NCBI GenBank assembly: GCA_034766995.1
Contig: CM068325.1
Span: 8,498,616 to 8,562,615 of the forward strand
Reading direction: 5' to 3'
Length of the DNA stretch: 64,000 nucleotides
Source: Acanthacorydalis orientalis
Taxonomy: Eukaryota > Arthropoda > Insecta > Megaloptera > Corydalidae
Shown: positions 41,477 through 51,781 of the stretch, piece by piece
Layout of the letters: each line of letters starts with the position of its first letter
Numbering within the stretch: the stretch's first letter is position 1
Position numbers and translations under genes: made by a program
The notes under the pieces: model-generated
The model's input: the letters and a program-made list of their open reading frames with translations, nothing else
What the model was told of the DNA's origin: nothing
Databases searched by the model: none

Positions 41477-42770
41477 CGAGGGTGGTCCCAGAAGTACCCG
41501 ACCTGACCTAGAGATGGCGCTATTTGTTTGAAAAATATCGCTGCATTAGAAAGTACACAATCTATAAAGCATATTTTTCAAGTTTGAGAACGCCACGTTG
41601 TTTAGTATTTGTTTGGCAGCCATCAATAGTGAACGTTTGCAGTGAATTTGTGAAAATGGAGAAAATTGGTCGTCGTTACGTGATACAATACTTTTATTTG
41701 AAAGGCCTCAGCCCGACCAATATAAAAGCTGAACTGGATTCTACTCCGGGTGAGTCTGCTCCTTCGTTTACAACAGTGAAATATTGGGTAGCAGAGTTTA
41801 AACGAGGCCGTACGAGCTGCCGAGACGAGCATCGCAGTGGTCGACCAAATGAGGTGACGACTCCAGAAACGGTGAAGAAAATCCACAAAGCGGTACTGGA
41901 TGATCGTCGACTGAAAGTGCGCGAGCTAGCAGACATAGTAGGCATTTCAAAAAGTGCGGTACATCGCACATTATCTGAAAATTTGGACAGGAGAGAGCTG
42001 TGCGCAAGATGGGTGCCGCGTTTGCTCACACTCGAGCAAAAACCGTATCGTGAAGATGTTTCAATTGAGTGTTTAGCGAAGTTTCACAGCAACAAAGCAG
42101 AATTTTTGCGCCGTTTCATAACCATGGATGAAACATGGGTCCATCACTTCACACCCGAGACAAAAAAACAATCAAAACAATGGACTGAAAAGGGAGAACT
42201 GGCTCCAAAGAAGGCGAAGACCGTTTCATCTGCAGGCAAGTACATGGCGTCGGGTTTTTGGGATGCGCGTGGGATAATGTTCATTGACTATCTTGAAAAA
42301 GGGAAAACTATCAACGGCGAGTATTATGCGAACTTATTGCACCGTTTGAGCGAAGAAATCAAGCAAAAACGGCCTCATTTGGCTAAGAAGAATGTGTTGT
42401 TTCATCAAGACACTGCACCAGCTCACAAATCCGTTAATGCAATGGCCAAAATTAATGAATTAAACTTTGAATTGCTACCTCATGCACCCTATCCGCCAGA
42501 TTTAGCCCCCTCGGATTATTTTCTGTTCCTAAACTTGAAAAAATGGCTCATTGGTCAAAGATTTCCCAACGATGAAGAAGTGATTTCGGCAGTTAATGGG
42601 TATATTGAGGAGCAAGACAGTTCTTATTATAAAAAGAGTATCGAACTTATTGAACATCGCTGGGAAAAGTGTATAGAGCTGAAATGAGATTATGTTGAAA
42701 AATAAATATATTTTTTTCAAAAATTTTTGTGTTTTCTTTGTTGGGTCGGGTACTTTTGGGACCACCCTCG
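41477..42770 (+). mobile_element. Full-length mariner, transposase frame open
   Basis: TIRs are CGAGGGTGGTCCCAGAAGTA (left) and the inverted copy at the right, ending CCACCCTCG. TA is duplicated at 41475-41476 and 42771-42772. The length is 1294 bp, identical to the copy at 50486-51779. Unlike that copy the transposase has no internal stop or frameshift. It sits in TA repeats on both sides. It is the best candidate for a recently active element in the window. Confidence 0.95.
41656..42687 (+). CDS. Mariner transposase, 343 residues
   Basis: The ATG at 41656 (MEKIGRRYV) is chosen over a frame-open extension because mariner proteins start here and the TIR region lies upstream. The first half holds two helix-turn-helix motifs (FYLKGLSPTNIKAEL and RELADIVGISKSAVHRTL), the linker EHRSGRPNEVT and RWVPRLLTLEQK. 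The catalytic domain has MDETWVHHF, FHQDTAPAH and PPDLAPSDYFLF; the last two aspartates are 34 residues apart, giving DD34D. It binds TIRs and cuts and pastes at TA. Oddities: HQD is followed by T where N is usual, SPD reads PPD, and TGA at 42685 ends the protein six codons earlier than in the 50.5-kb copy. Activity is therefore uncertain. Confidence 0.9.
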   Translation: MEKIGRRYVIQYFYLKGLSPTNIKAELDSTPGESAPSFTTVKYWVAEFKRGRTSCRDEHRSGRPNEVTTPETVKKIHKAVLDDRRLKVRELADIVGISKSAVHRTLSENLDRRELCARWVPRLLTLEQKPYREDVSIECLAKFHSNKAEFLRRFITMDETWVHHFTPETKKQSKQWTEKGELAPKKAKTVSSAGKYMASGFWDARGIMFIDYLEKGKTINGEYYANLLHRLSEEIKQKRPHLAKKNVLFHQDTAPAHKSVNAMAKINELNFELLPHAPYPPDLAPSDYFLFLNLKKWLIGQRFPNDEEVISAVNGYIEEQDSSYYKKSIELIEHRWEKCIELK

Positions 42771-43149
42771 TATATATATATATATAAATTTTTGATAAAA
42801 TTTTGCAAGCATATTTCTAAAAAAAATGTTCCAGTGATCGAAATAAGAGGCGGACTCTGATCGAGCGAAGAGGTTCCATCACTTCTGCCAACATCGAAGA
42901 TTAATTAAAATGTAGTCTGGTTTATACGAAACATAGCTCCGTTTAATTATGCGCATTGTAAGGAATCACACCTTTCGCATCCGAATAGTTTTCAGTTTTA
43001 TCGGACACTTTACTTGCACGCCGATCATATATATTTACATGGACGACGAGGCGAATGGAGTCTGCAAGCACGAATAAATTCATTATACGTTCGAGTCCAC
43101 GGGAACCTGTCGAAAAATCTGATGAAAATTGCCTGCGATCCAGTTTACT
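42771..43149. other. Spacer, no gene seen
   Basis: A TA run at 42771-42786; the rest is unremarkable. Confidence 0.4.
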
Positions 43150-43530
43150 TTCGTTCGGGTTTCTCTTGATCAGTCATCAGTTGATTATGTAACTCGCGCC
43201 AGTTTCATTCGAGTCGGTCTCGTCACGCGCCACCGTGCGACGTGACTCTCTGCCCGTTCTCTCCGTCGTGTCTTCAATTCGCCGGATCGAGTAGGTGAAT
43301 GGGTGCGCGAGGGAGAGAACCAGTCGTCAACACACCACCGTTCTTGCACTCGACGAGACGTCTTAAACCGCGACGAATCGATTGTCGAGGAGTGGTCGTT
43401 CGACGACTGTCGACCACGTATCCATCGAGTGGATAGCAGTGTCAGAGCGAAGAACCGTGACCGGTAATGGAAACGACGGCACCGCGTGAGAAGAGAGATG
43501 AAGAAGCAGCTACAGAAATCCGGTCCTGCG
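43150..43530 (+). other. GC-rich patch, weak first-exon candidate
   Basis: A CpG-rich stretch stands out from the AT-rich surroundings. Near its end an ATG at 43467 in the context GGTAATGG opens 21 codons (METTAPREKRDEEAATEIR...) up to CTGCG|GTACAC, a weak splice-donor match. A promoter is not obvious and no downstream exon is recognised. The minus strand is also open here, so coding is unproven. Confidence 0.2.
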
Positions 43531-43580
43531 GTACACACACACATGTATGTATGTATGTATATATATATATATATATATAT

Positions 43581-43975
43581 TGTTGAATATTTATTTGGTT
43601 GAAACAAATAAAACAACAGAGTTTAATTCGCTTCAAAATAAAAATGAGTTTATTGATAAAAGAAATGTAGGCAAGTTGTGAGTGATTTGCTCGACAACTG
43701 CTCTCTAGTATGTTCGACTAGCGACTTCAATATTTTTGGAGGTAGAGACGCTTATATAGCGCGTCCCTGCAAAAACTATTACTACGTTTATTTCTTGGCC
43801 TTTGGAAAGGGAGCACAAAAGGTTTTATAACAATATTGTGTACGTGCCGACAAACAGTTCGGCACGGCTTATCTTTAATTTATTTTGAATTAAGGGAAAA
43901 ACCCGAAATAACCATTAGTCTGACCGGCTTATTTTTAATTAAGGGAAAAACCCGAAATAACTATTAGCAGTTCAT
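43581..43975 (-). repeat. LTR-like segment
   Basis: On the minus strand it has TATATAAG (43752-43759) and, about 100 bases on, AATAAA (43649-43654). It ends CAAATAAATATTCAACA, which is the layout of promoter, R region, polyadenylation signal and CA end of an LTR. Inside, a segment of about 50 bp with AATTAAGGGAAAAACCCG is tandemly duplicated (43863-43967). No internal retroelement sequence adjoins, so it would be a solo LTR. The 5' boundary is uncertain. Confidence 0.4.
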
Positions 43976-44107
43976 CTGCGCAGCAGAGAACTTTATTATC
44001 CCATTGCGGTACAGGACAGGTATGCGCGCCCTTATACCTGACTTGAACGGTACCGCAATTTACTTTTATACTATCATTCAAATTACTCTGCATATTTTGA
44101 TAAAATT

Positions 44108-44145
<38 letters not shown>

Positions 44146-45139
44146 CCTTCTGCCACATGATAGACTGCAAAGCGACAAAACTTCGTGACAGATCGAGGAA
44201 AATGCCACACATTCGGCCACTATAGTTGACACGCTCGCCTGTACGTTCGCCCAGAGAAATCCTCTTCCATGGAACATTGCCACGAAGCCCTGGTGACTGA
44301 ACGTCGTTGATCGTGGTCGCCTGTCCAGTCAGCGCCGCCGTACGCCACAAGTTTCATTCTTCGCGCGTTGAGTACTCGTACTCTTTTTGTCTAGTGTGCC
44401 ATTCAAGCAAAGAAGCACTCTTTTTGCGGCTGTCCAGTGTCCTTGTGTGAATATCTAAATTCTTGTACGTATCAAGTTACGGTTCACGCGAAAAAAATTT
44501 TCTTCACTACAAAAAATTCGCATTCCATCTGCATTTAACCATACGAAAAGTATTTCAGTGAAACTGTATTTCAAATATTCAAAAGTTTTCGGTTTTATCA
44601 TTTCTATAAAGAAACAAAGGTGAAATTTATTTACTACTTTCTCTGAGAGAAAATTTCACTGAATAGTCAGCGTACGTTGCCACTTCTACACCGCGTTGGG
44701 GTTGCAGATATGTCGAAGATCTACCGAACCTAATCTAATACAAATACAAAAAGCTGTACCCATTCTAGGTAAATCTGTAGTCCAAATCGTACACTCGCCG
44801 GTAAAATCTGAAGGGGATGTTATTTTCCAAAATATGTGGAGGGGAGGGGTAATCAAATCCCCAAACTTTTGCTTATTCCGTTAGGAGTCTCTTATTACTT
44901 CCGCTCTGATCTCCGGCAATTGCATGTCCCGAATGTCCTTTTTCGACATATCACGTCCAATATATGATGATGGATTCTATCTTATTCTATCTTGAATCGA
45001 CTGTTTTCCCGAGATGACTCGAGTCTGGTTTCTCTGCGTTGTCCAAATTTCTTTCCAGCGCCATGTTGTGAGGACTTCTTCCATTGCAGTGAGCCATATC
45101 AATTTTGCGTTCGTGTGACTCGACCGAGATTGCAATCTG
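43976..45139. other. Spacer, no gene seen
   Basis: It has a TA run at 44113-44142 and several short open stretches on both strands, none resembling a known protein. An inverted pair (TGCGGTAC/GTACCGCA) lies at 44005-44056. Confidence 0.4.
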
Positions 45140-45725
45140 TTTTTTCCATGTCTTGGGAGTGTTTTCCTCCGTATCCGTTCAGCTCTTATGAGTTTGGCGA
45201 TATTTTTTCCATGTCCGGGAGGTGTCTTCCTCGTTATCTGGCTTCCAATGTTATGAGATGCGAAATATCTTTTTCATGACCAATAGATATTTTCCTCCGT
45301 GTCATTTTGCTTCTTATGAGATGTGGGCAAGAGTTAACGTAGTCGGCGATTTCCTGATCTACACATGCGCTTGACGACCAGGAATCCAAATCTTTTCGTC
45401 GAGTGGGGAATCATAGGCTGCTCGACGGCGATCTAGGATGTTCTAGTGTCTCTCTGGTCCGTTCACTGTCCTGAGTCATTACTATTTGATATCTTTTTTC
45501 CATATCCCCGGGAGGTGATTCCCTCCGTATCCGTTTCTCTCTTATGGGATGGCGTTTTTTTCCATGTCCAGGAGGTGCATTCCTCCGTATCATATGCCCT
45601 CTTATGAGATGGGCGATATTTTTTCCATGTCACAGAGGTGTCTTCCTCCGTATCCCGTCTGCTATTATGAAACGTCCGATATTTTCTCCCTCTTCGGGAG
45701 TTGTCTTCCTCTGTATTCGACGATT
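45140..45725 (+). repeat. Minisatellite, period about 63 bp
   Basis: Units begin TTTTTTCCATGTC and run through GGGAGGTGTCTTCCTCCGTA to CTCTTATGAGATG. Anchors are near 45146, 45209, 45274, 45500, 45562, 45625 and 45688, a spacing of 62-65 bp except for one gap holding about 160 bp of other sequence. 63 bp equals 21 codons but no long frame is maintained. Confidence 0.85.
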
Positions 45726-45739
45726 TAAATTAAACTGGC

Positions 45740-46625
45740 AGTGATTTAAATTCAAATTACACTTAAGGGAGCTTCAAATATATAATGAATACGTTCAATA
45801 AGAGCAGATTTAAATTTAAATATTATTTTAGAGTTCCATGATTCATTAGTAATAAATACAAATCTGTCAAGAATATTCATATAATAGATGATTTTTGGTT
45901 GAGTGGCCGATATTTTATCGCTTTCGGATCCAGATGATTCCATCGTGGATGCGGAAAGCAATAGATCTGATTTATGGCTCTCAGAGGAGCCTTCTCTTTT
46001 TTATCTGGCTCGCTTCCGGTCAGATTGGGGATAGGATGTACCGCTTTGGGAGTCTTTGGAACTGACTCCCTCGGTTTTTCAAATTTTTCCTTCTGGACTT
46101 TTTACTATTGTTGCTTTGACGACGGACGGTTTCTCGACAGACACGGTAAAGGGCTCTGCAGATGGCGCTTCAGGGAGCGCTGGAGTCGCAGCAGTCTGCG
46201 TACTCATGTCCGGTGTCTGCGTTGAAGTTCTCGCTGTTGGACGTTGTTTCGATACAACGTGAGCAAAAGATGTCTGAAGCGCGACTGGAGTTATTTGAAT
46301 AGATTCCTAGCTTCGCCGATCGAGATCCTTTGAACTGTTTTAATCTCTTGAATCGCACGTTTCTCCTTATAATTTGGGCAGTGGCGCCCGCCTCAATTCA
46401 CACAGGTCCTTGGTTCCTTACAGATGGAACCCAAGTGAACTGGTTTGCCACAAACGCAAATCGATGTCTTTGCGGTGCGTCGGTCATAAGTATGACCGAA
46501 TTTCTGACAGTGGAAATATTGTTTCAATGAAATAATCTTAAGCGTTTGGCACACATACATTAGCGTTTCGAACTGAGGGGTGATTAGAATGCAAGTCCGC
46601 AAACGGGGTGTGTTCTTAATTTATA
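45740..46625 (-). pseudogene. LINE ORF1 (gag-like) fragment
   Basis: The minus strand, read across frames, gives ORF1-like sequence. VRTCILITPQFETLMYVCQT leads to a first zinc knuckle FHCQKFGHTYDRR and a second CVCGKPVHLGSICKEP near 46400-46520. Then comes a proline/serine/threonine-rich stretch (STQTPDMSTQTAATPALPEA) and a charged tail near 45950. CCHC knuckles after an R-T-C-I-L segment are typical of ORF1 of I/R1/Jockey-type LINEs. It is inactive. Confidence 0.65.
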
Positions 46626-46692
46626 CTTTGTGTTCAGGTATTAATGACCTCAGTTGTCGATGCCGCTCTAAACCTCCAATAACTCATAACGG
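46626..46692 (+). repeat. LINE 3' end, decayed
   Basis: TATTAATGACCTCAGTTGTC then GATGC and CCTCCAATAA match the LINE terminus at 32956-33003, in sense orientation directly next to the antisense ORF1. Confidence 0.55.
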
Positions 46693-46974
46693 ACATGTCT
46701 CCGACAGATTATCATTTTTTTAAACATCCGAGTAATTTTCTACGAGAGGTTTTCAAAAATCAAACATCGGCTCAAAGCAATTTGATGAATCCGTTAATTC
46801 TAGGACTCCGGTATTATATCTTGTGGCAACAAGCACACTTGTTTCCCGTTGGGAGAAATGTGTGCAGGTCAGTGGTCTTCACGTTTTATAGAAATATATT
46901 TTTTAACTGATGACGTGTCTTTATACCCGATACGTAAAAATCGCAATTATTTTTGCACCAACCTTATAATTATG
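46693..46974 (+). pseudogene. Mariner 3'-end fragment
   Basis: It starts inside the transposase at MSPTDYHFFKHPSNFL (third catalytic D block) and continues with SAQSNLMN- and CRSV-like C-terminal pieces. It finishes with the TIR end TTTGCACCAACCTTA. The TIR matches the 20.5-kb mariner. The 5' three quarters are absent; a LINE end adjoins instead. Confidence 0.75.
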
Positions 46975-47735
46975 TTTACATGTTATGCAATAAAATGATA
47001 TACATACACATAGTTTTTTTACTTGCGATTCTGAAACATCATTCTGTTTATAGTTGTATCACAACGGTATAGAAGGCGCCGTCCATCACGTTGATCACCG
47101 AAATAAATTCTTTACTTTATTGATTAGGTCACTTGTTTAGGTAACAGACATTTTGGACAAATACAAATTGAAAGGAAATGTATTTAGGAATTGAATATTT
47201 TTTTATTAATGTTCCAATAATACAGATAGACAGGACAATAACAATGTTTATATATGGATAAAAAAACAAGTTATTACATATACAAAAAATATTGAAAATT
47301 CAATTAAATCACTGTTAATAATTTGCAGACTGTATTCTGTACTTTACTTACAGTTCATTAAAATAAGTCTTCATTTGTTGCATAGCTCACTGTAAGACAA
47401 GTATGAGGACAATTCTTCCCTCTTGTAATCTTGACATGTGACATACAGTACAAATGAAATTAATTGGTAGCAAAGTGTAAAAATAACTCGTTAAGATAGA
47501 ATTAAGAAACAGTGTGCTGAAGAGAATAGTTTTATAATTGCGAATGATTAAAATTGAAAAATTACATTGGAAAAACATGTTCAACACGCCAAAAGCTGAA
47601 TTTACTAATATCCTCAATAAAAAAAAATAGATTAAGGAAAAATCTCTACACACGAGACCGATATTAGAGAAATAAGTCAGTTGGATTCAATCAGTAAATA
47701 ATATCAATTTGTACTAAACCAACAGATTTATATTT

Positions 47736-47799
<64 letters not shown>

Positions 47800-48132
47800 T
47801 AACAAACAATCGCCTCATTATGTTGTCTACAACAAAAATTATATTAAATCGATGAAAAGAACATCGAAACAAAATTTTGCTATAACAAACATTAATGTTA
47901 TATGTACAGCCATTCGGTTTGAATTTTGTTAAATTCAATTAAACATATTTTTCTGTCGAACAATGCACGTGAATAAAATAAATACTTTTAAATTATTTAT
48001 CATCACCGTCAGTATATCACTGTGAGTGTCGATATATACGAATATTTTCGATTTTCAAGAATTGGCCACAAACACTTGCTCCTATTTATATAATGTTAGG
48101 ATTATTCGAGTTCAGAGAACAGAAAATATAAT
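46975..48132. other. Downstream flank of ankyrin gene
   Basis: No gene seen. A TA array is at 47731-47789. No canonical AATAAA is evident on the minus strand in the 200 bases after the ankyrin stop, so the gene's 3' end is not located. Confidence 0.4.
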
Positions 48133-50040
48133 TTATCGACGTACTCCTTTCGAAATCAATAACCGTTCAATATCAACGACGTTTTCATTCCTATTCAGTT
48201 TCAAATGATGTAAGGCTGTGCGGTTTTTGTAGTTGACTGCGCGAATGTCTGCTCGCAACTCTGCGATTAAATACTCGCAGAACGCTGTAGTACCGAATGC
48301 GCATGCGGTGAGGAGTGGCGTAAATCCGTCTTTATCCCGTGCTTCGATCGAAAGACCCTTCGAGATCAATAATTTTACAATGTCGACGACGTCTTCATTC
48401 CTATTACGCGCCAAACTGTGTAAGGCTGTGCGCTTTCTGTAGCCGAGTGCGAGAATATCTGCTCGCAACTCTGCGATGAAGTACTCGCAGAATGTTCGAG
48501 TGCCGAATGCGCATGCGGTGAGGAACGGCGTATATCCGTCTTTATCCCGTGCTTCGACCGAAAGACCCTTAGAGACCAATAATTCTACAATGTTGACGAT
48601 ATTCTCATTTTTATTTGATGCCAATTTGTGTAAAGCTGTGCGGTTTTTGTAGCAGACTGCACGGATATCTGCTCGCAACTCTGTGATTAAATACAGACAG
48701 AAATTGCGAGTACCGAATATGCATGCGGCGAGAAACGGCGTCAATCCATCCTCATCCCGAGCTTCTATTGAAAGGCCGTTTGATATCAATAATTCTGCAA
48801 TGTCAATGACGTTTTCGTTCTCATTGTAAGCTAAACTGTGTAGGGCTGTGCGTTGCTTGTAGTAGACTGCGCGAATATCCGCTCGCAACTCTTCGATTAA
48901 GTACTTACAATACTCTCGTGTACCAAACGCGCATGCATCGAGGAACGGTGTCAGTCCATCTTCATCGCGGGCTTCTCTTGATAGACCCTTGGAAACCAAT
49001 AATTCTACAACGTCAACGATGTTTTCATTCCTGTTTCCCGTTAAACGGTGTAAGGCTGTGCGTTGCTTGTGGCCGACTGCGTGAATATTTGCTCGCAACT
49101 CTATGATTAAATACAGACAGATTGCTCGAGTACCGTACGAGCATGCAACGAGCAACGGTGTTGATCCGTCTTCATCTCGAGCTTCGATCGAAAGACCCTT
49201 CGAAATCAATAATTTTGCAATTTCCACAATGTCTTCATTTTCATTCAAGACCAGTTTATGTAAGGCTGTGCTGCTTTTATAATCGACTGCATGGATATCT
49301 ACTCGCATCTCTGCGATTAAAAATTCGCACATCGTTCGAGTGCCGAACGCGCAAGCAACGAGGAACGGTGTTAGTTCGTGTTTAGTGCGAGCTTCAATCG
49401 ACGTGCCTCTGGTGACCAATTTATTCACAAATTGGTTTTTCCCTTCGATGCAAGATTTCACTAACGCGTGCAGAATTGTCTCCTCGTGATCATCAACAGC
49501 GAAAATATCTGCACGTTCTGCGTTCAATAAACATTCGAAAATCGAATTCGGCGCGAATTCAGCTGCGCAATGAAGCGGAGTTTTATCGCAATTATTTCTA
49601 GCGTTGACTAAATTCGAACTAGATAAAAGTTTCACTGTTTCCACTAAGCCGGCTAGTTCTTCGGGTATACGTGCGAGCAAATGTAGAACGGTGTCTTCAT
49701 TAGAACCGTACTTGTGTGCGAGGTTTACGTTCGCTTCTTCTATTAAATATTTCGAGAGAGACACGTGTCCCCGAGAGGATGCGTAGTATAACGTCGTCTT
49801 TCCGTCCTCGTCTGTCTCGTTGACGAACGCATCTCTGTGACCGACGTCCGTGCTTTCTATCAGTGTTCTTACCCGTGCTGTATTGCCCTGCTTCGCCGCT
49901 TCGAACAATAACTTAATTTTTTCATGACAGCACTGTTCGCACGGGAATTCAAACAATCTATCGCCGGCCGTGGAAATGTTTTCGGATTCCTCTACGCCGC
50001 GGTCACTTTTTAAATTTTCATCGCTCGATGACAATTCCAT
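48133..50040 (-). CDS. Ankyrin-repeat protein, 635 residues
   Basis: An intact frame runs from ATG at 50040 to TAA at 48133. Residues 1-45 are serine- and glutamate-rich with a CEQCCHEK motif. Degenerate ankyrin repeats follow to about residue 210 (KTTLYYASSRGH, KTPLHCAAEFA, ETILHALV). From there six tandem 70-residue units occur, each two ankyrin repeats: GLSIEARDEDG-TPFL-ACAFGTR, then ELRADIRAV-YK-RTALH-L and NENVVDI-ELLISK. Units are 210 bp each with no indel, so they arose by recent tandem duplication. There is no signal peptide or membrane span. Ankyrin stacks bind proteins; the partner and pathway are unknown. The protein ends abruptly after the last unit (KGVRR). A splice acceptor upstream suggests a 5' untranslated intron. 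Confidence 0.9.
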   Translation of the reverse strand: MELSSSDENLKSDRGVEESENISTAGDRLFEFPCEQCCHEKIKLLFEAAKQGNTARVRTLIESTDVGHRDAFVNETDEDGKTTLYYASSRGHVSLSKYLIEEANVNLAHKYGSNEDTVLHLLARIPEELAGLVETVKLLSSSNLVNARNNCDKTPLHCAAEFAPNSIFECLLNAERADIFAVDDHEETILHALVKSCIEGKNQFVNKLVTRGTSIEARTKHELTPFLVACAFGTRTMCEFLIAEMRVDIHAVDYKSSTALHKLVLNENEDIVEIAKLLISKGLSIEARDEDGSTPLLVACSYGTRAICLYLIIELRANIHAVGHKQRTALHRLTGNRNENIVDVVELLVSKGLSREARDEDGLTPFLDACAFGTREYCKYLIEELRADIRAVYYKQRTALHSLAYNENENVIDIAELLISNGLSIEARDEDGLTPFLAACIFGTRNFCLYLITELRADIRAVCYKNRTALHKLASNKNENIVNIVELLVSKGLSVEARDKDGYTPFLTACAFGTRTFCEYFIAELRADILALGYRKRTALHSLARNRNEDVVDIVKLLISKGLSIEARDKDGFTPLLTACAFGTTAFCEYLIAELRADIRAVNYKNRTALHHLKLNRNENVVDIERLLISKGVRR

Positions 50041-50485
50041 AGTGCTTTTGCTGCAAGAAGATAATGAAAATTTAATAACAGTAGAATATTCGGGACACGT
50101 GAAAGTTCACACCGCCACACACTGGAACGACTTGGAAAACATTAAAGGAATGTTTTTTTTTTGAAGTGAAACTTCTTTAGGCGCTTTTGCAGTAAATTTT
50201 CTGTGCAGAGATGAAAAAGCGAGCGTAACGGAAGTTATCATGAAGTGAAGTGTGTGTCTGTGGGGGGGGGGGGTAGAGAGGTTGGCATATGAGTAGACGG
50301 CAGAAGCGAGCGACGGTGGGGTTTTAATGCGCATGCATACAATCCAAAACACACATTTCGTGTTTCAGTTACCATAAGCTCATAGTTCAGTGGTACCAAC
50401 TGAATCGCCATTAGAAAAAAGGGAAGTTGACGAAATACAATAATAAAAAAAATGTTAATATTCTAGTTCGATTCTTATTGTTTTA
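50041..50485 (-). promoter_or_regulatory. Upstream region of ankyrin gene with splice acceptor
   Basis: On the minus strand TTTTCATTATCTTCTTGCAG ends at 50051, ten bases before the ATG: a pyrimidine-rich 3' splice site. A second candidate (TTTTTCATCTCTGCACAG) ends at about 50202. The first exon and promoter are therefore probably farther upstream. A run of eleven G lies at about 50262-50272. Confidence 0.45.
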
Positions 50486-51779
50486 CGAGGGTGGTCCCTG
50501 AAGTACCCGGCCTGACCTAGAGATGGCGGTAGTTGTTTGAAAAATATCACTGTATTAGATAGTACACAATCTATAAAGCATATGTTTCAAGTTTGAGGAC
50601 GCCACGTTGTTTAGTATTTGTTTGGCAGCCATCAATAGTGAACGTTTTCAGTGAATTTGTGAAAATGGAGAAAATTGGTCATCGTTACGTGATACAATAC
50701 TTTTATTTGAAAGGCCTCAGCCTAACCAATATAAAAGCTTAACTGGATTCTACTCCGGGTGAGTCTGCTACCCGATATTTCACTGTTGTAAACGAAGGAG
50801 CAGAGTTTAAACGAGGCCGTACGAGCTGCCGAGACGAGCATCGCAGTGGTCGACCAAATGAGGTGACGACTCCAGAAACGGTGAAGAATATCCACAAAGC
50901 GGTACTGGATGATCGTCGACTGAAAGTGCGCGAGCTAGCAGACATAGTAGGCATTTCAAAAAATGCGGTACGTCGCATATTATCTGAAAATTTGGACACG
51001 AGAGAGCTGTGCGCAAGATGGGTGCCGCGTTTGCTCACACTCGAGCAAAAACAGTGTCGTGAAGATGTTTCAATTGAGTGTTTAGCGAAGTTTCACAGCA
51101 ACAAAGCAGAATTTTTGCACCGTTTCATAACCATGGATGAAACATAGGTCCGTCACTTCACACCCGAGACAAAAGAACAATCAAAACAATGGACTGGAAA
51201 GGGAGAACCGGCTCCAAAGAAGGCGAAGAACGTTTCATCTGCAGGCAAGGTCATGGCGTCGGTTTTTTGGGATGCGCGTGGGATAATTTTCATTGACTAT
51301 CTTGAAAAAGGAAAAACTATCAACGGCGAGTATTATGCGAACTTATTGTAACGTTTGAGCGAAGAAATCAAGCAAAAACGGCCGCATTCGTCTAAGAAGA
51401 AAATGTTGTTTCATCAAGACAATGCACCAGCTCTCAAATCCGTTATTGCAATGGCCAAAATTAATGAATTAAAGTTTGAATTGCTACCTCATGCACTCTA
51501 TTCGCTAGATTTAGCCCCCTCGGATTATTTTCTGTTCCCAAACTTGAAAAAATCGGTCAGTGGTCAAAGATTTCCCAACGATGAAGAAGTGATGTCGGCA
51601 GTTAATGGGTATTTTGAGGAGCAAGACAGTTCTTATTATAAAAAGGGTATCGAACTTATTGAACATCGCTGGGAAAAGTGTATAGAGCTGAAAGGGGATA
51701 ATGTTGAAAAATAAATATATTTTCTTCCAAAATTTTTGTGTTTTCTTTCTTGGGTCGGGTACTTCTGGGACCACCCACG
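50486..51779 (+). mobile_element. Mariner, second copy of the 41.5-kb type
   Basis: It has the same 1294-bp length and TIRs as 41477-42770 and TA at 50484-50485 and 51780-51781. Similarity is about 95 percent. The right TIR has CCCACG for CCCTCG. Confidence 0.95.
50665..51714 (+). pseudogene. Mariner transposase with three stops and a microinversion
   Basis: The frame is kept from ATG 50665 to the TAA at 51712, but three in-frame stops occur: TAA at 50740, TAG at 51145 (the W of DETW) and TAA at 51349. Bases 50770-50798 are the reverse complement of the matching 41761-41789, scrambling about ten residues after the first helix-turn-helix without shifting frame. The second and third catalytic blocks (HQDNAPAL, LDLAPSDYFLF) persist, with the N lost in the other copy. 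It is inactive. Confidence 0.93.
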
Positions 51780-51781
51780 TA

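Noticed and set aside
41524..41655. 44-residue N-terminal extension of the mariner transposase
   Set aside because: It overlaps the 5' region next to the TIR, is not seen in mariner proteins, and the ATG at 41656 gives the usual start.
48133..50040. Ankyrin gene as bacterial horizontal transfer
   Set aside because: Ankyrin repeats abound in Wolbachia, but a pyrimidine-rich splice acceptor lies just before the ATG and nothing in the composition or neighbours is bacterial.
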